64,000 bases of DNA, taken from the NCBI RefSeq assembly GCF_022180385.2, contig NZ_BQME02000001.1:1-64000 (forward strand), in the 5' to 3' direction. This stretch comes from Paenibacillus sp. L3-i20 (lineage in GTDB: Bacteria > Bacillota > Bacilli > Paenibacillales > Paenibacillaceae). The position numbers and the translations under genes are program-made. Positions 18,046-27,043 of this stretch are shown piece by piece (position 1 is the first letter of the stretch; the number at the start of each line of letters is the position of its first letter). Under the pieces are notes generated by a model. It did no database searches. It was not told the DNA's origin and was given only the letters and a program-made list of their open reading frames with translations.

Positions 18046-18360
18046 TTAGCTTATTAATTTTAGACCAATCGCACCGCTCAAAATACAACTTAAGTAAAAT
18101 AAGCGACGCCATTCAGCAGACTCTTTAAAGATCAGAATGCCGAGTAGAGCACTACCTGCCGTTCCTATTCCTGTCCAGATGGCGTAAGCAGTACCCATCG
18201 GCAAAGTTTTCATAGCGAGTGACAAGAAATAGAAGCTGACCGCAAAGTTCATAATTAATATTAGCTTAGGTGCCCAGCCTTTTCTCTCACTAGCAATTTT
18301 CATAAAAATAACTCCAGCCACTTCACAAATACCCGCTATAATTAGAAAGATCCATGCCAT
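18046..18360 (-). CDS. SMR-family multidrug efflux subunit (YvdR-like)
   Basis: 104 aa with four hydrophobic helices. The essential membrane Glu of the SMR family is in 'GICEVAGVIFMK' near residue 14, and 'GTAYAIWTGIGTAGSALLG' forms TM3. SMR proteins exchange cationic drugs or small cations for protons across the cytoplasmic membrane. It follows the partner gene with a 1-bp gap, so the two probably form a hetero-oligomer. The TetR neighbour and pairing match B. subtilis yvdT-yvdS-yvdR. Confidence 0.85.
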   Translation of the reverse strand: MAWIFLIIAGICEVAGVIFMKIASERKGWAPKLILIMNFAVSFYFLSLAMKTLPMGTAYAIWTGIGTAGSALLGILIFKESAEWRRLFYLSCILSGAIGLKLIS

Positions 18361-18361
18361 T

Positions 18362-18694
18362 TTACTCGGCCCCCTTCTCTTTTTTGTCCCCGGTTACTCG
18401 CTTAAGCCCGATTACGCCGAAGAAAATAAGACCTATTAATAAAATTTTGGCAATTGAAAACGGCTCGCCAAAAACGAATATTTCCGTCAGTACGATACCG
18501 CCTGCTCCAAGTCCAGTAAATACAGCATATACCGTTCCAACAGGGAGCTTCTTGTAGGCTTTAAATAATAAAATAAAACTAATAGCAATTGCTATTATAA
18601 CGCCCGCCCATTCTAATGGCGTTGATGCTTTCTTCAAACCAATTACCCAAAAAATTTCGATAAATCCTGCGACGATTACATAAATCCATTCCAT
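18362..18694 (-). CDS. SMR-family multidrug efflux subunit (YvdS-like)
   Basis: 110 aa with four helices. The conserved Glu is in 'GFIEIFWVIGLKKAS' near residue 13, with 'GTVYAVFTGLGAGGIVLTE' in TM3. A short basic tail 'TGDKKEKGAE' is cytoplasmic. It is the first gene of the SMR pair. A terminator separates it from the tetR gene, and a TetR-operator-like palindrome (18709-18722) lies just upstream of its ATG. Confidence 0.85.
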   Translation of the reverse strand: MEWIYVIVAGFIEIFWVIGLKKASTPLEWAGVIIAIAISFILLFKAYKKLPVGTVYAVFTGLGAGGIVLTEIFVFGEPFSIAKILLIGLIFFGVIGLKRVTGDKKEKGAE

Positions 18695-18708
18695 ATAACT
18701 CTTCCTTC

Positions 18709-18722
18709 CTACCAGTCGTTAG
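18709..18722 (-). promoter_or_regulatory. Putative TetR operator in front of the SMR pair
   Basis: Minus-strand CTAACGACTGGTAG is an imperfect 14-bp palindrome and matches 12 of 14 bases of the element upstream of the tetR gene (19377-19390). It lies 15 bp before the first SMR start codon. Confidence 0.6.
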
Positions 18723-18739
18723 TCTAGATGTAAAAAAAT

Positions 18740-18763
18740 GACGTCCTGCGTATGCAGCCCGTC
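18740..18763 (-). terminator. Terminator between tetR and the SMR genes
   Basis: On the minus strand GACGGGCTGC, a 4-nt loop and GCAGGACGTC are followed by ATTTTTTT. The stem has two mismatches in the middle. Confidence 0.7.
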
Positions 18764-18787
18764 AACTTACGTTGCTGTCACGATCCC

Positions 18788-19360
18788 TTAGAAAAGACCA
18801 CGCTTAAACACTTCCCATGATGCTGATAGCCGTAATTCAAATCGTTCATATCCTACATATAATAATTCAACCATAACACCATCGAATAGACATAAATACG
18901 CTTCTAATGCTGTACTGGCTTCAATGTTTTTTATTATCGCCTTATCGCTCGCATCCTTGAATAATGGAAGTAAAAGCTTGCCTATAGCTGTAATATGATG
19001 ATTAGCCTTCTCCACAATTTGTTCCCGAAAGGGATCAGGTGGGAAATAGGATGATCTCAACCAAAACATTGCTTCTTCATTAGCACCAAATCGTTGTGCA
19101 TATCCAGTTAATATATTATGAAGAATTTGTTTGAATTCGATGTTTTGTCCCTGTTCTGCTTGCTGCTGAAAATATAACATATCCTTATTTAAAGCTTCCT
19201 CTAAGCAGGCAAAATACAATTCTTCTTTTCCTTTAAAGTGTGCGTAAATAGAAGGCTTCTTAATCCCGACATCTGCTGCAATATTTGCCAGTGATGTACC
19301 CTCATAACCAAATCGTGCAAAATGAGAAAGCGCAATTCCTTTAATCCGATTTGCAGTCAT
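18788..19360 (-). CDS. TetR-family repressor of the SMR pair (YvdT-like)
   Basis: 190 aa. The N-terminal HTH 'ALSHFARFGYEGTSLANIAADVGIKKPSIYAHFKGKEELYFACLEEAL' is classic TetR. The C-terminal ligand domain ends in 'CLFDGVMVELLYVGYERFELRLSASWEVFKRGLF', as in YvdT/YxaF-like regulators. Operator-like palindromes stand before its own gene and before the SMR pair, so it probably represses both until an exported compound binds. Confidence 0.82.
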   Translation of the reverse strand: MTANRIKGIALSHFARFGYEGTSLANIAADVGIKKPSIYAHFKGKEELYFACLEEALNKDMLYFQQQAEQGQNIEFKQILHNILTGYAQRFGANEEAMFWLRSSYFPPDPFREQIVEKANHHITAIGKLLLPLFKDASDKAIIKNIEASTALEAYLCLFDGVMVELLYVGYERFELRLSASWEVFKRGLF

Positions 19361-19376
19361 ATGAAGCCCCCTCTAC

Positions 19377-19390
19377 CTACCGTTCGTTAG
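19377..19390 (-). promoter_or_regulatory. Putative TetR operator in the tetR leader
   Basis: Minus-strand CTAACGAACGGTAG, with dyad CTAnCG-nn-CGnTAG, lies 16 bp upstream of the tetR start codon. See the matching site at 18709-18722. Confidence 0.6.
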
Positions 19391-19463
19391 TCAAACTATA
19401 AAGGATATATGTGAAAAAGTCAATTCGTAATGAAGCAACCATTATTTCGTTATGTCCATACAA

Positions 19464-19504
19464 AGGGCTGTTCCACTGGTGTTTACACCATTTGGAACAG
19501 CCCT
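19464..19504 (-). terminator. Terminator downstream of the polysaccharide deacetylase gene
   Basis: GGGCTGTTCCA (19465-19475) pairs with TGGAACAGCCC (19493-19503), and an inner TGGTGT/ACACCA stem extends it. Confidence 0.87.
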
Positions 19505-19556
19505 CACTTGTGCAGTATACAACGTTCACTATTATAAGACGGTTACTCATGTTTCG

Positions 19557-20969
19557 TTAAATTGCCGTCGTTTTTGTTCCTAACGAATTAGCTTCATCAG
19601 CAACAACATTAATCTTTCGATCTACAGCTTCAGCAATGCGTTCTGCCTCATTTTGTAACAGATTAATTTCAACAGTAGCATATGATCGAATTTTGTCCAC
19701 AGGCATAAGCAACATACGAGGAGATATCGCATCTTTGCGATTCCTTCGTGTTCGACTATTTTTATATTGCTTCGTATTGGTTAACACTTTCAACAATATA
19801 CTCAAATAAATACGAGTTGATCGAGCGAACAAGCCATCCGGAAGTTCAATAACTTTAAAGCCAAGTCGATCTGCCCCCCGATGAATCATCGTTACGCCAT
19901 ATACAGCTTTAATATCGTTGGCTAATGGGTCTTTTATGAGCTCATTTGCAAGCTGAGGTAGTGCTTTCTCAATCTCACGCAACATCCGGATGCCAGTAGC
20001 AAGTGGCGACTTTGACACCGCAGCTATTCCAGACAGCATCTTATTATCTAAATGCAGCTCAACAACAGAATCCCCTTTAGTGATACCTCCCCCTTCAGCA
20101 AATTGAACGGAATCACCGGTATATTTTGTAATTCGGTAGTGAAAAGTTGGAGGTTTGGCTTCACCTACTTGTTTCAAGCGGTAAAGTGAGTGGTACGTAC
20201 GCTCCCATAGCAGCCATGCTGAAATAATAAACTTCTTCCATACAGATTGATGTATTGCACGTTCAGCATCTGTCAGCTTGATCATTTCATCAATCCCAAC
20301 AAATGTGTATCCGCGCTTCTCTCCTTCAGCCAAATAAGCTTCAAGTGCAATCAACATATTGCGGGGCGCATCCTTATTCGCACCAAACGTCATTCCACAG
20401 TCGTGAAGCAACATGACTTCACCCGGACGAAGCTTCTTCATCATACGACGCTTGAGCCCTTCTGCACCGAGACGTATACGCCAATCGCCAAACATAGCTG
20501 ACCACAAAATGATTTGTAAATAACCTAGATTGGAATAATCGAATACATTAATAATTCCCCAAGGCGGTCGATAATAGATCGATCTTTTTCCTACAGCTTG
20601 CTCGATGATATCATTCGTCCGCTCTATTTGACGCTTCACCGATTTAGGACGCATAAGCCAGTTCGATTTATGGATATAATTGTGTATACCGATTACATGA
20701 CCTTCCTTTTGCATTCGGCGAAGCAATTCACCCTGCTCTTCTGCGTGTGATCCTACTACAAAAAAAGTAGCTTTCGCATTATATCGAGCAAGCAAATCAA
20801 GTAGCAGCGGAGTGTATGTTGGATCGGGTCCATCATCGAACGTAAGAGCAATTTCCTTTTTCACCCTACCCTTCTTAAATACACGAAATCCGAAGGTACG
20901 GCTGATCAGGCCGGGGAGAAAAGCATAAAACGTCATGACATAAAAACCCCAAAGAATTAAATTTTCCAT
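19557..20969 (-). CDS. Polysaccharide deacetylase (NodB domain) with long C-terminal extension
   Basis: 470 aa. One N-terminal membrane segment (about 4-25) precedes a NodB homology domain at about 38-230. Its motif 1 is 'TFDDGPDP' (catalytic and metal Asp), motif 2 'GIHNYIHKS', motif 3 'YYRPPWG' and motif 5 'VMLLHDCG'. The family removes acetyl groups from peptidoglycan or other surface glycans. The C-terminal half (about 240-470), with 'YRITKYTGDSVQFAEGGGITKGDSVVELHLDN', resembles the YkoP-type domain seen after NodB in Bacillales; its role is unknown. Motif 2 has Asn where HSxxH-type enzymes often have Ser/Thr. Confidence 0.82.
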   Translation of the reverse strand: MENLILWGFYVMTFYAFLPGLISRTFGFRVFKKGRVKKEIALTFDDGPDPTYTPLLLDLLARYNAKATFFVVGSHAEEQGELLRRMQKEGHVIGIHNYIHKSNWLMRPKSVKRQIERTNDIIEQAVGKRSIYYRPPWGIINVFDYSNLGYLQIILWSAMFGDWRIRLGAEGLKRRMMKKLRPGEVMLLHDCGMTFGANKDAPRNMLIALEAYLAEGEKRGYTFVGIDEMIKLTDAERAIHQSVWKKFIISAWLLWERTYHSLYRLKQVGEAKPPTFHYRITKYTGDSVQFAEGGGITKGDSVVELHLDNKMLSGIAAVSKSPLATGIRMLREIEKALPQLANELIKDPLANDIKAVYGVTMIHRGADRLGFKVIELPDGLFARSTRIYLSILLKVLTNTKQYKNSRTRRNRKDAISPRMLLMPVDKIRSYATVEINLLQNEAERIAEAVDRKINVVADEANSLGTKTTAI

Positions 20970-21153
20970 TATGTTTTCCCCACCATTGTATGAATTAGTC
21001 GACGAATAATTAGCGGTTCAGAACAATTACAATACCTCTAATTGTAGCATATCCAAATAAAAAAAAGGCACAATTCCTGAAATCTATAGTACAATCTTAT
21101 AGGAAAGATTTATCAATGAAAACTAGATTATGCACTGGAGGAAGGGAAAGCAC

Positions 21154-22338
21154 ATGCTGCCATTTTACAAAAAATATTGGAGAACCGCATTTGATATTGC
21201 GCTCATCGCACTCACTGTTTATCTAACTATGCTTGCCTTTAGCTACTTCTATAAGATAGCTACACCTATTATATTCTCCTTTGTTATTTTTTTGCTTATT
21301 GAACCACTGGCTAGAAAGCTTAATAAGTGGGGCATCAAAAAATCGATTGCCTCTGGCATATCCGTTTTAGTATTCAGTTTAACGATACTTGCCGCATTTT
21401 CTGGTGCTGCATTTCTTATTACAAAACAAGGAACAGAGATAGCAAAAAAACTGCCTCAATACCAAGAAGTGCTAGTGGAGCAGATTGGCGCAATTACTGG
21501 AGATTTAGACAAACGTTTCGAAAGCCTTCCAGGTAATCTGGATATTGCTGAAACTGCTAAAGATCTCTTTGAAGGTGCTTCCAAAAACTTCGAGAAATTT
21601 GGAACAAAAGTTTTGAATAGCATGGTCGGTTATGCTACATCGTTCTCAACCTTTATTTTTAATTTTATAATCGGTATAGTATTAGCCTATTTCTTAAGTA
21701 TTGAAATTACAACCTGGAAACAGACCGCATCCAATAAAACACCAAAAACATTTAAAAGTGCATTTTTCTTTCTTAGAAATAATGTGTTTAAAGGAATCGC
21801 CCTCTACATTAAAGCACAGGCCAAAATGATTTCGATTACGTTTATTGTTATTCTAATCGCGCTCGTTTCACTTGGTGTGGACAATGCTTTTGTTATATCA
21901 GTTATTGCAGCAATACTCGATATATTGCCGTTACTCGGTGTTAGCGCCCTATTTATCCCATGGATTATCTATTTATTTATTGTAGGACAAGTTTCACTAG
22001 CGATATGGCTTACAGTGCTGTTGGTTGTTGTGACGTTGACTAGGCAAATATTGGAGCCAAAGATCACTGGTGATTCACTTGGTGTATCTGCCTTCACGAT
22101 GCTGGCATTTATGATCATTTCACTTTCCATATTCGGAATCGCAGGTGTTATCTTATCTCCAATCCTTGTTATTCTTTTAAAATCACTTTACGATCAAGGT
22201 TACTTCCATCGGTGGGTTCATGCTCCAATTGGTGAATATGATACGCCGTCCGAAACTGCAACTGATGCAGATGTGGGGAATAATGATAACGAAACTTTGT
22301 CGGAGTCATTGTTAGATCAAAACAAAAAAGAAAACTAA
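21154..22338 (+). CDS. AI-2E family transporter-like membrane protein (YtvI-like)
   Basis: About 394 aa with seven to eight hydrophobic segments and the AI-2E family core 'LGVSALFIPWIIYLFIVGQ' and 'QILEPKITGDSLGVSAFTMLAFMIISLSIFGIAGVILSPILVILLKSLYDQGY'. I choose the ATG at 21154 because GGAGGAAGGG precedes it and lies inside the longer frame from 21130. Related proteins include the sporulation-associated YtvI. The acidic C-terminal tail is cytoplasmic. The transported substrate is unknown. Confidence 0.8.
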   Translation: MLPFYKKYWRTAFDIALIALTVYLTMLAFSYFYKIATPIIFSFVIFLLIEPLARKLNKWGIKKSIASGISVLVFSLTILAAFSGAAFLITKQGTEIAKKLPQYQEVLVEQIGAITGDLDKRFESLPGNLDIAETAKDLFEGASKNFEKFGTKVLNSMVGYATSFSTFIFNFIIGIVLAYFLSIEITTWKQTASNKTPKTFKSAFFFLRNNVFKGIALYIKAQAKMISITFIVILIALVSLGVDNAFVISVIAAILDILPLLGVSALFIPWIIYLFIVGQVSLAIWLTVLLVVVTLTRQILEPKITGDSLGVSAFTMLAFMIISLSIFGIAGVILSPILVILLKSLYDQGYFHRWVHAPIGEYDTPSETATDADVGNNDNETLSESLLDQNKKEN

Positions 22339-22438
22339 TCGATCTAGATAGATTCAAAAGACTCCGTAGAAGGATAGACTTACGTTTCTTTTAATAGTTG
22401 ATGCGAAGGCATGTACTTAATTGCCCTTCAATATGAAC

Positions 22439-22489
22439 AAAAGGCTTTCGAATTCTCATCCCAAAAAGGATGATACTCGGAAGCCTTTT
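22439..22489 (+). terminator. Terminator of the AI-2E-type gene
   Basis: AAAAGGCTT (22439-22447) pairs with AAGCCTTTT (22481-22489), and an inner TCATCC/GGATGA stem (22456-22461, 22468-22473) stacks inside it. Confidence 0.8.
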
Positions 22490-22602
22490 ATTATTCGCAG
22501 CTCCATTCGCGCATTGAAAGGATGGAATGCGCCGATAACAGCTGTAGATGTTAATACTTGTGTGGGCGATGATTGTGATCGTTAGATCAGAGATTTCGAT
22601 CG

Positions 22603-24495
22603 TTAGGTCGGCGATTTCGACGACTTAATGGTATGATGGGCGGCGGCGATATCCATGACGCCGCGGAACAATTTGGTCGCCTGATGGCTGCTGCCAGGCG
22701 ACCTATTTGCTGCAAGCACCGCGACGGCATATCGCGGTGCTTGCAAGGGGCCATAGCCCGCAAACCATTGGTGATTGCGGGCGGCCCCTGCTTTGACGGT
22801 CTCGGCGGTGCCGGACTTGCCGGCCACAGCCCAATGCCCTTGGCGGATCGATCGACCCGTACCATGGTCGACGACCGCCTCCATGCCGCGCAGCAGTAAT
22901 CGCGCAGTGGCCGACCTTATTCGGCCATGGCCACGAGCAACTTCGCGTGCGCGAAGAGCTGTCATCCGCTGGCCGTCGGCATAGCGGATTTCACGGACTA
23001 GGCGCGGCTCCATTACGTGCCCTCCATTCAACAGCGTAACCATTAAATTCGCCGCTTGGAGTGGCGACATTCGTACATCACGCTGCCCTATGCCACTCTG
23101 CGCCATGATGCCTTTATCTATTTGATCTTCACTAACTCCCGTATCTCTTTTATTCTCCACGCCGTTATCTCTCTTCTTCATAGAAGTCAAGAACACTCTA
23201 CCCTCCTCTTCCTCCTCTAAGAGCCTAAATGGCTTAGGAAAAGGACCATACGCCTTGTCACTGTGCCAGCCGATGAGCCCGTTTACGCCAAGGGCTTCGG
23301 CTGTCTGCTCCAGTTGTTTTCCTTGGAGTCGTTCAGCAAGTGTTGCATATACAATGTTGCAGGACTGAGCAAGTCCCTCCAATAACGTAATGTTGCCGTG
23401 TCCGCCATGTTTCCAGCATGATAGCCCATACTTACCGTACTCACCGTTGCAATGAAATTTCTCATGCCGCTTAACTACCCCATTTTCAATTGCTGATGCT
23501 GCTGTTACAAGCTTAAAGATTGAACCGGGCTCCACTGCTTTCAGCGCGTGATTTACCCATTCCGTTCCATCTCCTGAGGAAAATTCCCCAGGTGTAAGCT
23601 TTGGCCTGGACACCATTGCTACAATATCAGCAGAATGTGCATCCAACACGACAATAGCACCTTCCTGCAAACCTTGCTGATCTGCATAAACCTCAATTTC
23701 ATTTTGCAATTGCAAATCGATTGTAGTTACAATTTGTAATGGATAATAATGATTAGAAGGTTGGACGACACGCAAGTCTAGCCCATGCATAGGTGAATTT
23801 CGCCCATCCAAAAAATACGAAACAGACGTTTCTCCTATCCCATGAAGCAAATGATCCAACGATTTTTCTAACCCCGTTCCACCCACCTGCTCAGTAAGCT
23901 TTCTTTTCCCAAAAGTAAGATCATCGCTATGCATTTCTTTGAGCCATTCAGGATGTTGACTTGTAAAACCGATCATATGTTTAGCTTCAAAACCGGGTAA
24001 ATAACGATTTCTATAAGGCAATACACGAATACCTTCGATCCCAAGCTCATTTATTTGTTCTGCTTTTTGGGCTGATAGGCGGATAGGATTTTCATTATTA
24101 TCCTCGTGCCAAAACTCTGGCTCACTGATAGCATTCAAACGACTGATAAGTTCACTTTTTGAAACATTCAACAGTTTAGCAAGAGCAGCTAATCCATCAT
24201 CCGAACCGCGCATATCAAAGCGTATAGGAAACACTGCTGCTGTCATATAGGTTTCACCAGTTATCGGTTTACCGTAACGGTCAACAAAATCTCCTCTGCC
24301 CGTATCCAGCACTAAGCTGCGCTGCCGTTGTGTAACAGCTAATCGCTTCCAATTATCCCTTACATGAGCAACTGGGGCTGTAGAGGTTACTGTTCCGGGA
24401 AGTAATTGTAACCACGCTAATCTGCCTATAAAAAAAATCATAATTAAGCTAATGAAAATACCTGCTAATAAGGCTCGTTTGATCACTCCTTGCAC
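22603..24495 (-). CDS. Class B penicillin-binding protein (PbpI/SpoVD-like, no PASTA domain)
   Basis: 630 aa. Residues 8-30 form the membrane anchor. The PBP dimerisation domain spans about 60-235 ('DTGRGDFVDRYGKPITG'), and the transpeptidase about 270-615. The active-site motifs are 'SIFK' (325-328), 'SCN' (378-380) and 'KSGT' (560-563). It crosslinks peptidoglycan. A Glu-rich, charged insertion (about 425-460) lies in the transpeptidase domain. The last 125 codons (downstream of about 22990) are GC-rich with G/C third positions, unlike the AT-rich first three quarters, and contain three perfect hairpins. This suggests a mosaic gene. The reading frame and motifs are intact, so it is probably functional. 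Confidence 0.85.
   Translation of the reverse strand: MQGVIKRALLAGIFISLIMIFFIGRLAWLQLLPGTVTSTAPVAHVRDNWKRLAVTQRQRSLVLDTGRGDFVDRYGKPITGETYMTAAVFPIRFDMRGSDDGLAALAKLLNVSKSELISRLNAISEPEFWHEDNNENPIRLSAQKAEQINELGIEGIRVLPYRNRYLPGFEAKHMIGFTSQHPEWLKEMHSDDLTFGKRKLTEQVGGTGLEKSLDHLLHGIGETSVSYFLDGRNSPMHGLDLRVVQPSNHYYPLQIVTTIDLQLQNEIEVYADQQGLQEGAIVVLDAHSADIVAMVSRPKLTPGEFSSGDGTEWVNHALKAVEPGSIFKLVTAASAIENGVVKRHEKFHCNGEYGKYGLSCWKHGGHGNITLLEGLAQSCNIVYATLAERLQGKQLEQTAEALGVNGLIGWHSDKAYGPFPKPFRLLEEEEEGRVFLTSMKKRDNGVENKRDTGVSEDQIDKGIMAQSGIGQRDVRMSPLQAANLMVTLLNGGHVMEPRLVREIRYADGQRMTALRAREVARGHGRIRSATARLLLRGMEAVVDHGTGRSIRQGHWAVAGKSGTAETVKAGAARNHQWFAGYGPLQAPRYAVAVLAANRSPGSSHQATKLFRGVMDIAAAHHTIKSSKSPT
22675..22788. 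repeat. Three consecutive strong hairpins within the PBP coding sequence
   Basis: GGTCGCCTG/CAGGCGACC (22675-22683, 22695-22703) is a 9-bp perfect stem. The second pair, at 22711-22724 and 22732-22745, forms a 14-bp perfect stem around a 7-nt loop. The third is a two-part stem: GGGGCC/GGCCCC outside (22747-22752, 22783-22788) and CCCGCAA/TTGCGGG inside (22757-22763, 22775-22781). All lie in the coding region for the C-terminal transpeptidase residues. Confidence 0.9.
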
Positions 24496-24648
24496 ATCCT
24501 TACTAAGCTCTTTTTTATGTGATTTAAGTTAATTCTTCGCTTTTTTATTCGTCCAATACGGATAACATACTATTACACTAGTGTTGCCAAAATAATCTGC
24601 TTCACAAACATAGCCTATAGGGGATCTTTCTCCTATCAAAATGAAAAA

Positions 24649-24674
24649 AGCTGCTTTCCCTAGGGAAAGCAGCT
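24649..24674 (-). terminator. Terminator of the first MCP gene
   Basis: AGCTGCTTTCCC and GGGAAAGCAGCT form a 12-bp perfect stem with a 2-nt centre; TTTTTT follows on the minus strand. Confidence 0.92.
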
Positions 24675-24683
24675 CCATTGTCT

Positions 24684-26870
24684 TTATTCATTAATCTGGA
24701 ATTTCGATAATGATTCCTTTAATCCTCTTGATACAGAATCCAGCTTATCAGAAAGCTTCACTAAGCCGTCGCTTATGCTAAGTTGCTCGCTGCTGAGAGA
24801 AGCAACCTCTTCCGAAGTGGCTGAAGATTGTTCTGCAACAGCGCTGACACTTGTCATAGCATCTGATAATACTGACTGTGACCTATCAAGATCTCCAATT
24901 GATCGTGTCGTAAGTTCAAGACTTTCAACGAATTGGCTCATCTGACCTTGGACAGATAAGAAAATCTGATTTGCTTCTTTGACGGATGTAATCTGATCTT
25001 GGAATATAGGATAAGCATCGGACATGACTCCAACGGTCTCCTCAATCTCTCCTTGAATTTTAGCTGTAATTTGTCCAACTACATCGATCGATTGTCTAGA
25101 TTGATCAGCAAGCTTGCGAATTTCGTCTGCAACGACCATAAAGCTTTTGCCTGCTGCTCCCGCTCTTGCTGCTTCTATTGTCGCATTAAGTGAAAGAATA
25201 TTGGTTTGCTTCGTCAAATTATTTAGTACGTCCAATATTTTCACAATCGAACCCGTGCTTTCTTTAAGAGCATCTACCTTCTCTACCATCGCACGTGTTT
25301 TATCTTCTGCCATCCCTGTTTTCTGAATAAGTTGATTCATATACGCTGTTCCTTGCTTACTCGCGTTCTCAACTTCAATAGCGGATTGTGTCATTTGCCC
25401 ATTTGACGAAATAACTTCTTTCATCTGACTATTCATTTGATTAGTCAAGTCGCTGCCCTTTTCGGCTTCAACAGCAAGACTTGTTGCACCGTTTGCAATC
25501 TCTTCGGTTGCTACAGATATTTCTTTTGCTGCAATTGCCGTTTTCTTAGATGCATCAGTCAAATCTGTTGCAGTTAACAAAACTTCATCTGCCGAAAGAG
25601 TCGTCTGCTTTGCAAGATTCGTTATTTGCGTCATCATTTCATTAAAACTATCGGAGAGTTGACCAATTTCATCCGCCCGCTTATTTATTGGTGATCTAAC
25701 AGTCAGATTGCCGCTTGCCCCTTTTACCATTAAATTACGCAGCATGACTAAAGGATTTGCAACTGTTTTAATAACAACAATACTAATAGCAATCGCGATA
25801 ATACCTGAAAGCAATACTATTATCATCGTTACACTTCCAATGACACTAACGTCTTCATCCAGCGTATCTACAGGGAGCGTAGCGACAAATTTCCAATCCA
25901 TCCACTCAAATGTATGATAAGCAGCCAGTACAGGTACTCCCTTATCCGTGTTTAGTTTCAAACGTCCAGTTTTCCCCTCATCACCTTCAGTAGGTAAAGC
26001 TACATTACTTGGCTTTCCAATTAGATCCACATCGTGTGCAACGACATAGTTACCAGAATTATTAACAATTGATAATGTACTTCCTTTGCCTAAATTCACA
26101 TCCTCATATCTTTTTTTAATCGCATCCATCGATATTTCGATTACCATTATGTAAACGTCATCTTTACTCCCTTGTGTTTTTATTAGTCTTGCTAATCCAA
26201 AAGAGTAACTGGCTGTTGGAACAAGTAAACCTTCCTCTTGATGTTCCAGCCACATTTCATCGCCTTCCATTTCGGATACTTCTTTGAACCATGGCAACTC
26301 TTTAAGTTTGGCAGCAGCAGGTCCAGATGCGGCGCCTCCTGTTAGAATAGCTCCATCTGCTTTTAATGGGATAAGCGCAATTCCGTTAACTGTGCTATTC
26401 CCGATAATGTAGTTAGAAAGTCTAGAAGATACGCCACGTGTTGCTTGCAATGTCTCATAACTATCTTTTGATCTTGCAAGTATGCCTAGGTTTGTCTGAA
26501 TATCAGTATCAATAATGAGTTGTAACGATAAGTTTTTATAGTTTCCGAATCCATTATTTAGATTTTGTGTAACCTGCTTAACCGTTTGGTAGCTTGCTTC
26601 AGAAACATTTTCTTCTACAATATTTTTTGCCTGAGAATACGATATGAGACCTACTGTAAGGACACATCCGATAATACTTACGGAAATAATAAGAAATAGT
26701 TTTAATCCAACTGATTTAGAAGGCCACGACAACTTAGTTCCTTTAAGTCCTGCTGCCAAACCCTTTACTGCTGTCAAAAACTTTTTTCCAACCTGTAATA
26801 ATTTCAATAGTTGCTTATTCGGTTGCTTCTTACCTTTGTTTCCCCCTGATAGATTCTTAGAATCTAACAT
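24684..26870 (-). CDS. Methyl-accepting chemotaxis protein
   Basis: About 728 aa from the ATG at 26870. A cytoplasmic basic stretch is followed by TM1 near residues 57-80, an extracellular sensor of about 260 aa (dCache-like, with 'IDTDIQTNL' and '[21 protein letters not shown]'), TM2 near 345-370, HAMP, and a long coiled-coil signalling domain. The hairpin tip shows a variant of the usual signature around '[39 protein letters not shown]'. It signals to CheA/CheW. It is a paralogue of the next gene, separated by a terminator, so each has its own transcript. Confidence 0.88.
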   Translation of the reverse strand: MLDSKNLSGGNKGKKQPNKQLLKLLQVGKKFLTAVKGLAAGLKGTKLSWPSKSVGLKLFLIISVSIIGCVLTVGLISYSQAKNIVEENVSEASYQTVKQVTQNLNNGFGNYKNLSLQLIIDTDIQTNLGILARSKDSYETLQATRGVSSRLSNYIIGNSTVNGIALIPLKADGAILTGGAASGPAAAKLKELPWFKEVSEMEGDEMWLEHQEEGLLVPTASYSFGLARLIKTQGSKDDVYIMVIEISMDAIKKRYEDVNLGKGSTLSIVNNSGNYVVAHDVDLIGKPSNVALPTEGDEGKTGRLKLNTDKGVPVLAAYHTFEWMDWKFVATLPVDTLDEDVSVIGSVTMIIVLLSGIIAIAISIVVIKTVANPLVMLRNLMVKGASGNLTVRSPINKRADEIGQLSDSFNEMMTQITNLAKQTTLSADEVLLTATDLTDASKKTAIAAKEISVATEEIANGATSLAVEAEKGSDLTNQMNSQMKEVISSNGQMTQSAIEVENASKQGTAYMNQLIQKTGMAEDKTRAMVEKVDALKESTGSIVKILDVLNNLTKQTNILSLNATIEAARAGAAGKSFMVVADEIRKLADQSRQSIDVVGQITAKIQGEIEETVGVMSDAYPIFQDQITSVKEANQIFLSVQGQMSQFVESLELTTRSIGDLDRSQSVLSDAMTSVSAVAEQSSATSEEVASLSSEQLSISDGLVKLSDKLDSVSRGLKESLSKFQINE

Positions 26871-26997
26871 GATGCAAGACACCCCTTCTAGTATAATATC
26901 TGCAATATTGTAATTCAGGCATATTCTATTCAAAATAGAACCAAGCTTCTAATTTTATCGACCACTTTCATCGATTTCATAATAGGAAAATGAAAAA

Positions 26998-27027
26998 AAA
27001 GAACTAATTCATATGAACTAGTTCTTT
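26998..27027 (-). terminator. Terminator of the second MCP gene
   Basis: AAAGAACTA (26998-27006) and TAGTTCTTT (27019-27027) form the stem; an A-run on the plus side gives the U tract on the minus transcript. Confidence 0.88.
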
Positions 27028-27043
27028 TCATTATAAAGTACTA

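Noticed and set aside
18695..18787. Guanidine (ykkC) riboswitch before the SMR pair
   Set aside because: The interval is too short and contains a terminator and an operator-like palindrome; no conserved ykkC motif is seen.
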